The position numbers and the translations under genes were made by a program. This document shows, piece after piece, positions 47,401-58,474 of a stretch of DNA of 64,000 nt (positions within the stretch are counted from its first letter, which is position 1; every line of letters begins with the position of its first letter). The notes beneath the pieces were generated by a model, which was not told the DNA's origin, searched no databases, and saw nothing but the letters and a program-made list of their open reading frames with translations. The DNA comes from Phaeoceros laevis (Eukaryota > Anthocerotophyta > Anthocerotopsida > Notothyladales), in contig JBNGIQ010008762.1 of NCBI GenBank assembly GCA_049999765.1, positions 1-64,000 on the forward strand, given 5' to 3'.

Positions 47401-48768
47401 ACCTTTGGAGTCAGCACCTAGTTATTCGGATAAACCAACATTTGATGCAGCACCCTTTCCTTCACCTGTTGAGGCAACGTTGGCTGGTGAGTGGAGTAGT
47501 ATGGTCTTGATGTGATCATTTGTTTGTACTCGATGCCCTCAAGCCAGTGGGCAGTACTGGAACTGAAGCTGGATGAACCGAGGCAGCCAACATAATGTGA
47601 TATTCTCGGATTTTGCAGGTCGCACCCAGGCGAGCTCAATAATGGTGAGATCTGAAGAAGGAAGGTACACCCTGTGTTTCCCTGTTTAGCGGTTACTGCA
47701 TCCATGTGAAGGTACTTCAGGTTGTTTACGTTACTGCGCTTTTGGAACAGGATGGTCCCTTTAGACAAGGGCCTCAGCCTCATTCTTGAAGGGGCTGATA
47801 TTACTGCAGCTAATAGGGGAATTGCCATGACAAACTTTCTTGAGGCCTTTGAAGAAGGTGACAATCTCAGTGGTTGTTGCTTTGTTGGAAACGTTGTTCT
47901 ATCATCTCATGACATTTCAGTGACCTGTCGTCTGTTTGTCTGTTTGTTTGTTCTGCTGTTGTTACAGAACCGGAGGAACTGAGAAGATTGATTGAGAAAT
48001 ATCCAAAATTGGTGCAGAAATACTCATTACAACCGCAGTTATGCTGTGATCTGGTGATGGCGTGGGAAGAGCAATGTTTGGATCTGCTGACAGAAAGCGA
48101 GCTGGTATATTCGTTTTTATACTTTTGATGTTTGTCACTTAAGGCTAGCCTGTATATCGTTGCAACTGAAGATGCTCCTTTCATTGTGCATTGGATTTCT
48201 TCTTCTTATCACCTGTCATAAATCTTGCAGGCCAAGCACAGAAGGTCAATCGCTGCATTTGATATGTGTCGCTTTGATGACCCAAAAGCTGCAACTGAGG
48301 AGGCAAAGAAGAAGTACCAAGCAATCCTTAAAGTTCGAAAGTATGTGTAGTGCCACATTGCCTCATCTGCAGATCAGTCTTTGCAAGTTTTGGTCAGTGT
48401 ATCACTGTTACTGAAGTATTTTTCCTGCAATGTTGTCGACATCTAGAGAGCAAGAATGGAAACAGAGGTCCAAGCAAATCAAGGGTGACATGTCTGCCGA
48501 GCTTACAAAGGCAGTTAGCGGCAGAAAGGTATGTGAAGTATATCCAATATCTTTCAGTCAGAGAATCTAGGAGAAAGCCGTTCATTAAGATTCGTCCTGA
48601 GAGCGTCCTGTGATAATCTGTTTCGTTCGTGAATAGGAAAAGCTCACCATTGAGACTGCCCAAGATGAGTTAAAGTCCTTGTCCAAAGGCAAAATAAAGT
48701 TAAAAAGCAAGAAGTCTCAGTCAAACCTTTCGATGGTTACTGATTCGGCGGCCATCGTTATACAGTGA
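35455..48768 (+). CDS. RME-8/DNAJC13/GRV2-like giant protein lacking the J domain, with Pro-rich C-terminal extension
   Basis: RME-8 proteins sit on endosomes and control retromer-dependent sorting, and plant GRV2 is needed for vacuolar traffic. I trace about 38 exons (first 35455-35773, last 48637-48768), nearly all phase-consistent, giving about 2,978 residues. The N-terminus has the PH-like RME-8 region. IWN repeats are visible near residues 715 (ETPVLVWNDKKRMELR), 1160 (NSPEVIWSLEMRERLL), 1550 (MAIWTGEVRSELRARI) and 1937 (SPRLVWDEDTRQRVK). The GRV2-type LYKLGAF and PPLAYPELEG blocks are also present. In RME-8 a J domain follows the second IWN unit. Here FFSNLMLELRKL (exons 42324-42430 and 42514-42609) leads directly to a short Ser/Gly linker and LPRLHLLLHAQ; the intron between is 83 nt and no HPD motif is seen. 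Exon 32 (43532-47486) is 3,955 nt and encodes IWN3-4 plus an extension ending in poly-Pro. A Lys-rich tail closes the protein. Exons 14-16 (39.1-39.6 kb) are the least certain. Confidence 0.82.
47068..47380 (+). repeat. Poly-proline coding tracts
   Basis: Within the 3,955-nt exon, runs of Pro codons (11 consecutive, then groups of 4-6) separated by Ser/Ala/Leu form a formin-like or WASP-like Pro-rich region. It is near residues 2635-2740, a potential profilin or SH3/WW binding site. Confidence 0.75.
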
Positions 48769-49312
48769 AGGCATTTCCTCCGATTCTTTTTTTATTCCAT
48801 TGTTAGAACTGATTTTAGTTCAACTGGCCTCTAATTCATGATCCAGCTTGTATGATAACAGATTTTACCCTAGGTAACAATGTAAGGGTAGTCTGCTGGA
48901 CCATTCTTCGTCCTTAGGAAGGACCTTATCCACGCTGGTGTTGTACAATTAGTAAGATTTTCTGGCATGTAGAACCTTTGATTTGGCATAACTAGGTCTG
49001 GCGTAACTAGATCGTAGGACAATTCAACGAGAGAGCACTTCCCTGCTCTGACCCTGATGTTTGTAGAAGATTGATCTGATGTGGTGGGGGGAAGGGAAAA
49101 GCAGTCGCTTTGCTGCTTCGAGACAAGCTAAGAGACATTGTTATGTCAAAACCATGTATTTGTATTCATTTATGCGACAATTTTGAACAAACTGGAGTAC
49201 CTGAAAGTCGAGACCCGCCAGTTATTCACTGGTTGCGTATAGGAAGTTGAGAATTGCAAATTGATGAACTCATTAAGAGCATGTTGCATGAAGGTCATCG
49301 ATGCAATCCTGG
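48769..49312. other. 3' flank of the RME-8-like gene up to the second gap
   Basis: No gene is supported. This contains the 3' UTR of the RME-8-like gene and the upstream region of the ubiquitin relic, whose 5' part is lost in the gap. Confidence 0.4.
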
Positions 49313-49412
49313 NNNNNNNNNNNNNNNNNNNNNNNNNNNNNNNNNNNNNNNNNNNNNNNNNNNNNNNNNNNNNNNNNNNNNNNNNNNNNNNNNNNNNNNN
49401 NNNNNNNNNNNN
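49313..49412. other. Assembly gap (100 N)
   Basis: A run of exactly 100 undetermined bases. The ubiquitin-like relic begins at the first base after it. Confidence 0.99.
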
Positions 49413-49592
49413 AGAAGACGCTTAAGTGGGAGAGCACAACGCGATACTACTCGGGATGTGAAGGCCAAAGTTCACGGAAAAGGAAGCGATCCAACGAGCT
49501 GTATGTTGCTGGGAAGCAGCTGGAGGATGGCTCTTGTGTCGTAGCGGATTACAGAATTCCACTTAAATTGAGTTGTTCAGCTGCGGGGAGGG
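49413..49592 (+). pseudogene. Decayed ubiquitin unit (frameshifted) abutting rps3
   Basis: Reading across frames, this stretch shows ubiquitin landmarks in order. KTL comes at the first codons after the gap, then an ES pair, DTTRDVKAKV (ubiquitin DTIDNVKAKI), AGKQLEDG (identical to ubiquitin 46-53), ADYRI (ubiquitin DYNI) and LRGG at 49581-49592. At least two frame changes and an in-frame TGA before the final LRGG, plus a deletion of about 10 nt in the middle, mean it cannot encode ubiquitin. The LRGG codons are in frame with, and directly precede, the ATG of the S3 ORF. Proximity to the gap leaves room for sequence error, but the substitutions exceed what indels explain. Confidence 0.7.
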
Positions 49593-50471
49593 ATGTCAAA
49601 GTATGCGAAAGTTGTGCAGCGGGTGCCAAAGAGCCCCTTTGGTTCCCACGAGAATCTCCTTAGATCCAGTGGCTGGTTGGCTGCTAAGCCGTCTGGGGAG
49701 TCAGGATCACTCCCTCCTGCTCCTCAGAGTAGATCTACACCTTCCTTGAATTATCTGGCCATGCAACATTTTTTCCGTTCCAGAAATCACCTGGATTTCA
49801 ATGCTGATGCTGTTCTGCAGTCGGTTTGCCATTTTGCAAAGCAGGAAAGTCTTTCTTTGGCAGTGCCAAAGGCAACAAGTGTGGGGGATGTGTCTGTGCG
49901 AAGAGATGTGAATACCTTGGGCGGCAATCACTATCCCAAGCTGTTGTTTCAGGATGTGAACTTCGAGCAGTACTTGAACACGATACAACCACCGAGGAAA
50001 ACCTCCACTGGGTTACGTCCTGGTAGGGTTATCGTTCATCACTTTCCAAAGAGGACTGCTGTCCATGTATTCACCCCGGATGACGTCGAGCCTGACACCT
50101 GGAAGCGAGTGGCAGCAGTGTTGTCTTCTCAATCCAACACTAGTGTCTTTTTGAAAGCAGTGAAATTGCAGTCAATCTACCAGAGTGCTTCTCTAATTGC
50201 GCAGGACATTTGTTTGCAACTAGAGCAGAGGAAACAGTTCCGGGCTATCACCCAACAGCTGTTCAAGAGGTTGAAAAAGGTACCTTATGTGGAGGGCATT
50301 CGAGTCATATGTTCGGGTCGAATCAATGGTGCACTCATAGCTCGAACTGACAGACGAGGCTATGGTCCTCTGACGTTGCAATCTTTCAGCTCTCAGGTGG
50401 ATTATGCTCAGGGACGAGCTCAGCTTCCTTATGGCATCTTAGGTATCAAAGTTTGGGTCAGTTATCTCTAG
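49593..50471 (+). CDS. rps3: Nuclear-located mitochondrial-type ribosomal protein S3, with conserved blocks in rearranged order
   Basis: This is an intact, intronless 292-codon ORF from ATG 49593. The C-terminal third is clearly plant mitochondrial S3: SIYQSASLIAQDICLQLEQR, then VEGIRVICSGRINGALIART, VDYAQGRAQLPYGILGIKVW. S3 belongs to the small-subunit head at the mRNA entry site. The middle has KLLFQDVNFEQYLNTIQPP and HHFPKRTAVHVF, which in plant mitochondrial S3 lie near the N-terminus. The segment SLNYLAMQHFF, normally internal, comes before them here. The usual N-terminal MARKGNPISVRL-type block is absent and the protein is far shorter than the common 430-560 residues. The first 40 residues are basic and Ser-rich and could act as a presequence. 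Alternatives are an expressed nuclear transfer or a rearranged NUMT that happens to stay open; the natural composition and full-length frame favour the former. Confidence 0.78.
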   Translation: MSKYAKVVQRVPKSPFGSHENLLRSSGWLAAKPSGESGSLPPAPQSRSTPSLNYLAMQHFFRSRNHLDFNADAVLQSVCHFAKQESLSLAVPKATSVGDVSVRRDVNTLGGNHYPKLLFQDVNFEQYLNTIQPPRKTSTGLRPGRVIVHHFPKRTAVHVFTPDDVEPDTWKRVAAVLSSQSNTSVFLKAVKLQSIYQSASLIAQDICLQLEQRKQFRAITQQLFKRLKKVPYVEGIRVICSGRINGALIARTDRRGYGPLTLQSFSSQVDYAQGRAQLPYGILGIKVWVSYL

Positions 50472-53400
50472 GAGCAGTGGAAGGAGTGTAGGTTGTCTCA
50501 TGCCAAGCATGTGGCGTATCAGCAAATGCAGGATTTTGTGCTGACATTTTTTGCTTGAAGGAGGGCTTGCACAGCACATGTTAGAAAAGCAGCCTTTGTG
50601 AGCGCTTTTTGTTCAGCTCAGTCTTCACCATGCTTCTACGCGTTTCCTTCATATGATATTGAGACTGAAAGGCCAGCGTTGTGCAGTGAGAGTTTCGGCA
50701 GTAACTTTTATCCTGCTGGCTGCGAGACTTGCCTTCCTCAATGTCAAGTAGCGGGTCACTCGCATCCAGTTTAGATAGGTCAGCACACCGTAGATCCATC
50801 AGCACCCTCGTACCAACCTGTGCTGTCTCTTGTCAATGGAGTTTCTTGCTTTTAACTTTTTCCTCTCGGAGCGAAGGTAGGACGGAGTTATAAGTACTGG
50901 TGAGTGCTCGGGAATAACCTGGCCTTATCTCACCAGAACGAAAAGCAACTACAGTAGTCCTCAAGTGGTGCAAGAAGCTTGTGTGGTTGATGAGATGAAA
51001 GCGTTTGCTCGTCTGTCTCATCTCTTATTGAGCGATCAGGGTATGTGCAAGATTGGGAGGTTGGCTTGTTGCCACCACAGGTCGATTAGACGGCTAGCGC
51101 TGCCTGCTTTCCCACGACGTTGTAAGGTATGCGGCCTCAACTGGCTATGACCGTAACATTCAATGCGGGAGCTTATCATCGTCCGCCAAGCCTAAACTGC
51201 TTCCACCACTCCAGGCTGTGGGCACCACCATCCTGTCTACGACTCTACACATATATAGCGCTGGTGCTGTTTGTTGCCAAAGTCGTTCTCTGTAGCGCCC
51301 ACCTCTTTTTTTTTCCATTCCAAGGGCAGACACCAACTTGTAAGCAGCTCAGCAAAGGAGAAAGGAGGTGATGCCTACTGAGGGGAGCCGTCTGTGTTCA
51401 TCCCTCTCAACTGCTCCTCGAAAAAGTGGCAGGCTTGCTAGCTTGCGTTTCTTGTATTCTTCCCCTTTTTTCTCAGTGCGCCCAGCGGTCGCAGATGCAT
51501 GATGATTGCAAGGGTAAAAGGTTGCATTCCACCGGCGGATGAGGTCACAAGAGTAAATCTTTCCATCTGCGTAATGGACCAATCAACCAAGCAGGCAAGG
51601 CAACGCAGGAAATTCCGGGATACGCGCAGACTATCTCAAGTGACAGAGAGTCTGAGCGTCGATTTTGCTTACATCCGCACCAGGCGGCGGAGGATATGCA
51701 TCACATAGACTATGCAACAATGTTATGCACATGAATGCACAGACTACGTTAGGTTACTCCATCACATAATGTAGCGGTAGCGTCAGAGTCTCACTGATGG
51801 GATGGGTGGGTTTAACCTCGCCCTAATCAACCATAATAGGTGCCAGGAGTGCTTGATGGAGCGGCTGAGCAGCCGGATCATGAGACAGGGCTTTTAGTCC
51901 TTCCGTACCAGCTCTAATACTGTACTGTAGAAGCTGGCGAGTTAGCAGACGACATTGTCATGTGGTAACAGAACCGGATCGTGGCCAGCCCATCCAGCGC
52001 CTGCCCGCCCGCCCTGTGAGCAGCTGAGCGGCAGCAGATGCAGATATCTCCCGCCACCTACTCCTAATAAACCATTTACATGGACTTGCATACAGACGTA
52101 GATAGACATCACAACGGGTGCCTGCCTGTCTGTGTAACCTGTCACGCACGCCTCGTTCCAGTCATCAGGTTCGTCCGGTGCAGTCAGGTCAGGTCAGGGT
52201 TGTCAGGTTCGTTCGGTCAATCACTTCTGACTGACGACCCGGTCGAACAAGCGAGGGAACGATGGCGCCCATGGAAAGGAAAAAAAGGGCATCTGGGGCG
52301 GCCGAGGCAGACCAAGTACCGTAAAGAAGCGGAAGAGAAGCGGAAGTAGAAGAAGGACTTATTCTCGTCGAGGTTGGACCAAAGTGGAGTGCAGCTACTC
52401 CACTTCACTCCTCCACTCCTGGGTCTAGCTTGTCTTCACGAGCGAGTGGTCTGCTGTGTTAGGGCATTTGAATTTGGCGCGCAACTGATTACAGATGGCG
52501 TTCTCCCGTACGCCGTGGCAGATGAAATGATGGTGAAAACGTGCAAGTCGTGCAGGGCAGGCAGGGGCTGCCTCTGCCTGCCACCGCCAGCCTTGCTCCT
52601 GGATTAATTAAAAATTTAGTAATCCCGGTATCTCTAATCTGGCCTTTACAGCAAGCCAGGCTTGTCCGATAGGATAGTTAGTTAGGCAACAACAACAACA
52701 ACAAACAACAACAAAGGCAATCCGGCGAAACGGCGTCCCCGGCGAAACCACCCGCTTGCCTTGTTGCACTTTTTAATAATATTATTCGTCTCGATATCGT
52801 TCTTTCTAGCTGTCTTGCTTCGCTTCCCTTTTCGCGTCTGGGCCCCCATCATCGCCCCAATGATTGGGGAAAGGGAAAGGGCTTGGTCTTTTTCAAACCC
52901 ACATTGCCTGCTCCACAACGCGTCAGGCCCGGTTCACACCGCCCGCGAATGCCTCTCGTCTGACGTGATAGGGGCGTGCCGCACCGGCGGGACCGGCGGG
53001 ACCGGCCACGAGCAGTCAGTCATCCGAGATCGAGTCGACGAGGAATGCGCTTACCTAGGACAAAAAGGAAAAAGAAAAGAGGCAGAGGCAGGCCAGCAAG
53101 CTGGCGAAGGGCTGGTGGGAGCAAAAAAAAGAAAAAAAGAGAATATCTGGTTGGAATCTTCCTCATCCCATCATCGTACCGCCCCGGCGAGCTGTTGGCC
53201 TTCTGCCACGTGCCTTCAGTCTGAAATCCGAAGACAGGGCGAATGCGGTTTCGCCATGTGTGGCCGTGCGGCTCCCACGCCGCGTGGCGCTTCGCGGCCA
53301 CACTAGGGCACAGTCAGCAGCGGTGCCGGTGTGCTGCTGGCTATCATTTGGCTTGCCTCCAGCTGGCCACGTTGCCCGGCGCTGTTATCGCTGCTGCTAC

Positions 53401-54600
53401 CGCCAGCAGGGCGATCCCGCGACTCGCCCAAAATTGGCCTCACCCCCTCAACGTTACAAGAACCCGGGGTGGGCCCCGCGCAGTAACTCCTACTCCAAGT
53501 TCTTACCCCTCTTGCAAGGGGGACGTAGAGATTACGGTAGAATACGGTTACGAGAGAACAAAGGCGTTACGTTACGTTTACTACATACGGACCGCAATGC
53601 GAGGCAAGGGAAGACAAGCCCTGTTAACGGCCAGGTCTATGCAGGGTTCTCCCCGGTCCAGCCCAGCTGCCCACGTGATGGACTAAAATGTGCAGTCCAA
53701 CGAAATGGAGTGCTGGGGCAAGCAAAGAAGGGAGAAAATGAAGGAAAATAAGTGAAAAAGGGGGAGAGAAAGAGATGCCCACTTCGGGCCGTATCTAAAA
53801 TTGGCAATTGCGTAGTGCAATGCAAAGGCAGGTTGGGGCCCCCATTGATTTGCCTTGCTGCTGCCTGTGGACTATGATTGCAAAAAGAAGAATGCCGGTG
53901 GCCGCCGTGCCGGCCAAGGAGGTAGAGATGCAATGCATGTGGAGGAGAGGGTCCGAAGGAAGCAGTCCACAGCCTCCCTCCAGAAATGGATTGGATGCCT
54001 TTACAAGGAGGAGGTCCAAGACAAGACGGGACAAGGCCACGCGCTGTGCACACCAATTAGGGGCTGGCAAGTATGCGTACAGTGAGTGGTATATCGCCGG
54101 CTACAGCTTAGCGACAAGTATTGTACAGGAGAGATTCCATGCCCGAAGCGATGGGGGTAAAATGCTTTTCACCTCGACAGGAAGGGATGGGTCGGGGTGG
54201 TCCGGTCCGGTTCGGCCCGGTCCTTGGCGTCCCACAAAAACCACATGTTGCTTGTGCATGGACAGCGCGGACGGGTTGCAGCGTGCCACCCGAGCATGAC
54301 CTGGATAGCTCGTGTGTGCGCAACTGTGCGGGCAGCGGGGCCCGCCCGCCCTTAGCGCTCCGTCAAGCAATAAGTAATGGACATGTATGTAGAATCTGTT
54401 TGGGGCCTTTTGATAGATAGCATGCTCTCGACGATGTGTTTGTGAATGGCTGCAAAAATTCCAGCACCAACCAAAGCCGAGCCGGCAGGCTGTGACTGCT
54501 TGTGTGAAGTGGCTGTTAGAGATTCGCTAATTGTGGGGCAGTGGATAGCGTATCAAATGAAGCACACACACCGAAGTCCGAGAGCACCCGGCCGATCCTT
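50472..54600. other. Gene-poor stretch I
   Basis: No coding region is supported. It contains a (CAA)n-like run, a short cggcgggac tandem near 52984-53005 and many frames under 180 codons without domains. Composition is mixed, with GC-richer parts near 53.0-54.3 kb. Confidence 0.4.
52687..52714. repeat. (CAA)n simple repeat
   Basis: About nine near-perfect CAA/AAC units interrupted by one extra A. Confidence 0.75.
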
Positions 54601-57492
54601 CCCATACTAAAATAAACTCGGTTCAAGTTCCCTGGCGTGCCACGTAGCCCAGCTGTTCACAACTTCACATGCGATATCAGTACATTCTTTGACCACCTCA
54701 TTAGCGACACGTTGTTTAGTAGCCTTTCAGTCACCACCGTTGGGTTTGGAACCATAATCGTTGTCACAAGATGATTGCTCGTTCTTTTATATGTAACTTA
54801 CATTCTTTTAGAAAGGTTGAAGGTGGCCAAAAAGATCCACCTATGTACCTTACAATGAAAGGGAGGTTTGGTATGGGGATATTTATTCTGTTCAACTATT
54901 TATAATTTTTTGAAAAAAAATATTGGTTCAAAATCCTGAAGTTTTCTCATGGAATTGGTGAAATAGGTTCACCTTCCTGGAAATTTGCACAAAGCCTCCT
55001 CTCTCATCCACCTTGACTCCTTTGAAAAATAAGTACACTATCTGGCAAGCACACACATAGCATTTGGATCATGTGGCTTGACTTCTTTTAAAAAAATCAA
55101 TGCACCTCATGACAAATTCCAATAGAGAGGCAAGATGCGTCATCTCTTGACATTGGAAGGAGTTGTTAGCAAGCATAGGAAGGTATAGGAGTATCATGCT
55201 ATGGAACAAGAGAGAATCATCATGAAATATCAAAAAATCTTTTAAGACATAATGCATGCATGCAAATATATTCTATGAAGGTTGGCGAGCAAAGAAATGA
55301 AAATTGACTTCTTGTATATATATTGTCATCCATGTTGTGTCCTAACGGTTGTAGAGCTGCACAGTTGGAATGGGTTGAAATACGTGCAAGGGAGAGAATA
55401 TGCGTTATTTTACTGGTCACATGGATCATTTAACAAAAAATATTTATTTTTGTCTTGTATTTTTTCAAAGACATATTTAACTTTTAGTTGCTTATTCTTC
55501 CGTGATTTACTCAGCTCGGGAGGAGAGGCATAGACCGTTGAAACATGATACCCAACATAAGCCACCATTTATATGCCATTTTGGGATGGTGAGAGTTGAA
55601 CATGAATCAAGGAAAATTCCATTTTGGTTGATTATGGTGCCTAAACTCATTATGATATCTTACCTTGTGAACGAGGGGATAGCATGTTCCTTGAAAGGAG
55701 TAAACACAAGGGAACCGGGACAACTTGTAATACTCTACCATGTCACTTGTACTTACCTACACATGACACACATCTATCTATCATATATCATAATAGCGAT
55801 TGTGTGTTAATGGATTCGTCTATATCTCATTATGTTGTGTCGTGCATGCAAATCCTACCAAAATTGTACTTTTTGTATTCTCGTCTATTACTTCCAGCGT
55901 GAATTAGAGCATAGCGTGCAATACTTACACACTTGGACTTTCTTCCACATAAATGAAGTTCATTGTAATTTGGATTGATTGATTGATTGATTGGAGGAGT
56001 AACTACAAGCGAGACAAACAAAGAGATGAAGCAATGGCGCGTACAAAAGGACTAATATTTCGTTGGCAAGTTGCGTGGGGCTCGAGGATTCACAAATGGT
56101 CTTGAACAACAAGTGGGTAAGAGCGAATCTCTTTTTGTCTCTCTCGCGCATGTGTACAGGTACACACGGCTTGACACAACGATAGGTAGCTACCCCTCAA
56201 AGGATGGACAAGTGCACCAACAACAATACCATCACGCACCACTAGCAATGGAATAGTCCGTCCATTGTCAGAAGGCAGGCAGGCTCAAAAGCTAGCGACC
56301 CGAACCACCTCACCTTTATCCCAGTGAAGCACATCCAGCCGATGGTCAGATGTAATCAACCAACCCACCAACCTTTACTCCTTTTTCATCCTTTGGCTTG
56401 TGTTGGTCAATTGTTGATGACAGCTACGACACCAGAGGGACAGAGTGCCAGAGCAAGGAATGTATAGTTGGCACGAGTGATGGATCACTTGAGCGACATT
56501 TGGGTCCGGACTAGACTAGTCCATTCCATTCTTATCTTCTAGCCTGTGGCGCAGTGTCAGGACCGACCTTGGTGTACCCTTCAAAAGAAATCCCACCTCA
56601 CGAGCTACATCCCTCATGAATGTTCAAAGGCTGCAGCCAACCAACAAAAGACTGCACATGACCCACGCCCGCCCCGCTGCTACTCCATATGCGGGTCGTG
56701 CAATACGATAGGATAGAAAGAGCAACAAGATAAGGTCCCATAATCACTTGCATTTACTTTGTATTTTGTTTGCTAGCGGGTGATTAGATCATAAACACTC
56801 CAACTAAAATGATGTACCACGGAATGGATCTTCCATCCATGCTATGTGTGTCATATGACAGAACAACACCCATGACAAAATGACTGACTTGACCAAGTAA
56901 ACAACCCGTGACTCTTAGTGACTTGTTGATTCACTCAATTGCAATGCAACATTGCAATCACTCACGGCCGGTCCAGTCCCATGGTACGCTTGCTGCTTAA
57001 TAAGACAAACGTGACAAGCAACCTTACTACCCATGATCCATCCCATCATCACTTGGTCCTCACAATGTCATTCTTCTTCTCATAAAACACACACCACACT
57101 CCTATTACCATTTCTTCCCTACGTGCGTTGATTACTTATATAAGTCCATGCATGAGTCTCCAATTAGTTTGGCTAGGTTGGCTCACTCTCTAAAGATGGA
57201 AAAACTCCTTCCAAACACATGAGGGAAAGACACTCGACACACCGAGACAAAACAACAGCAAGAAAGCCAGCAAACAAACAAAGCACCGTGTCAAACAACC
57301 TTACAAAATGCCATCCAAGAATGGAAGAGACACGTCACACGTCCCTGGCTGCTGGTTGGTTTTCATGGAGCATAAACAAACATGAATTAATCTAGTGGAG
57401 CCCCCCCTCCCTCCCTCCCCAGTCTTTTTTGTTTTCTTTCGGGCCTAGGAGATCCGAACGGGGGAGGTGGAATGGTGATGGTGGGGCTGGCC
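54601..57492. other. Gene-poor stretch II, AT-rich in its first half
   Basis: From about 54.6 to 56.1 kb the sequence is clearly AT-richer than its surroundings, with A/T homopolymers near 54910 and 55435. No transposon domain, terminal repeat or gene is recognised. A GATT microsatellite lies at 55973-55993. Confidence 0.4.
55973..55993. repeat. (GATT)n microsatellite
   Basis: About five tandem GATT units. Confidence 0.7.
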
Positions 57493-57592
57493 NNNNNNNN
57501 NNNNNNNNNNNNNNNNNNNNNNNNNNNNNNNNNNNNNNNNNNNNNNNNNNNNNNNNNNNNNNNNNNNNNNNNNNNNNNNNNNNNNNNNNNNN
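57493..57592. other. Assembly gap (100 N)
   Basis: A run of exactly 100 undetermined bases in the gene-poor region. Confidence 0.99.
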
Positions 57593-58347
57593 CTCATGCA
57601 TTGGTCCGCTCAACAGACAGGAAGCACAAACCAGCGAGGCAAGCAAAAAAAGGAGCCCAGGCCGGAACCAGGGAAGGAATGCCCAGGAAAGACTCCATGC
57701 CTTATTTCCACATTCACAGGATGAGCTCAGCTCAGCCATAGCCCGGAGCATGGGAAGCGGGGCATTGCCAGGCAGGCACGCGGGCCGCAGCAGCACATGC
57801 GCATGCACATGCTGCATGCACCCATCTGTGTGTGAGCTCATGCGTATGGCATCTGGGCCACCTGGCAGGGCTGCACGCAACGTCGCGTTGCCGTCTATTT
57901 TTAACCCGCAAGCAACAGGGCCATGCTGCCAGCGGCATTGTCATCGAAGCATGAAATGAAATGGAATGGAATGGAAGGCAAGCAAGCAAGGCAAGGCAAG
58001 GCATCCACCCTCTTCTTCTTCTCTGGCAGGGCTGCCAGGCGGGCAGGCAGGCAGGCAAGCCAGCTGGCCAGGGCCAGACAGTCAGACAGCCAGGCAAGCC
58101 ACCTTCCGGCGGTCGGACGAAGAGTTTACTACTGCAATCATTACCGGACCGGGTTTACCCTTTGCGACGGACGGGCGCTTGGACGGTTTCGAGCAGCCAC
58201 TGTACACAAAACATACGATTCTTCGGCTCTTCGTATCGGGGTTGGTGAGGCGGCACTTGATTTAATTACTTGACCGCGGTCAACTGTAAACCCAGAGCGC
58301 GAACAGACCGACGGACGGGCGCTGGTGGGCCGCTGGCGCCGCGAGTC

Positions 58348-58368
58348 ACGACGACGACGACGACGACG
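58348..58368. repeat. (ACG)7 microsatellite
   Basis: Seven tandem ACG units. Confidence 0.8.
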
Positions 58369-58448
58369 GTACGAGGTCAAACGGTGAATGGAGGAGGAGG
58401 TGAAAATTCAGTTAAAAGTGTGGTACACGTTTGCTTTAATCCGCCCCC

Positions 58449-58474
58449 GTCTCTCTCTCTCCCTCTCCCTCTCC
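58449..58474. repeat. CT-rich tract
   Basis: A run of CT and CCCTCT units. A position in a 5' leader or promoter is possible but not shown. Confidence 0.6.

Noticed and set aside
49254-49312. Frame reading like MQI before the second gap, suggestive of a ubiquitin start
   Set aside because: The apparent Met is a TTG codon and the following residues do not resemble ubiquitin.
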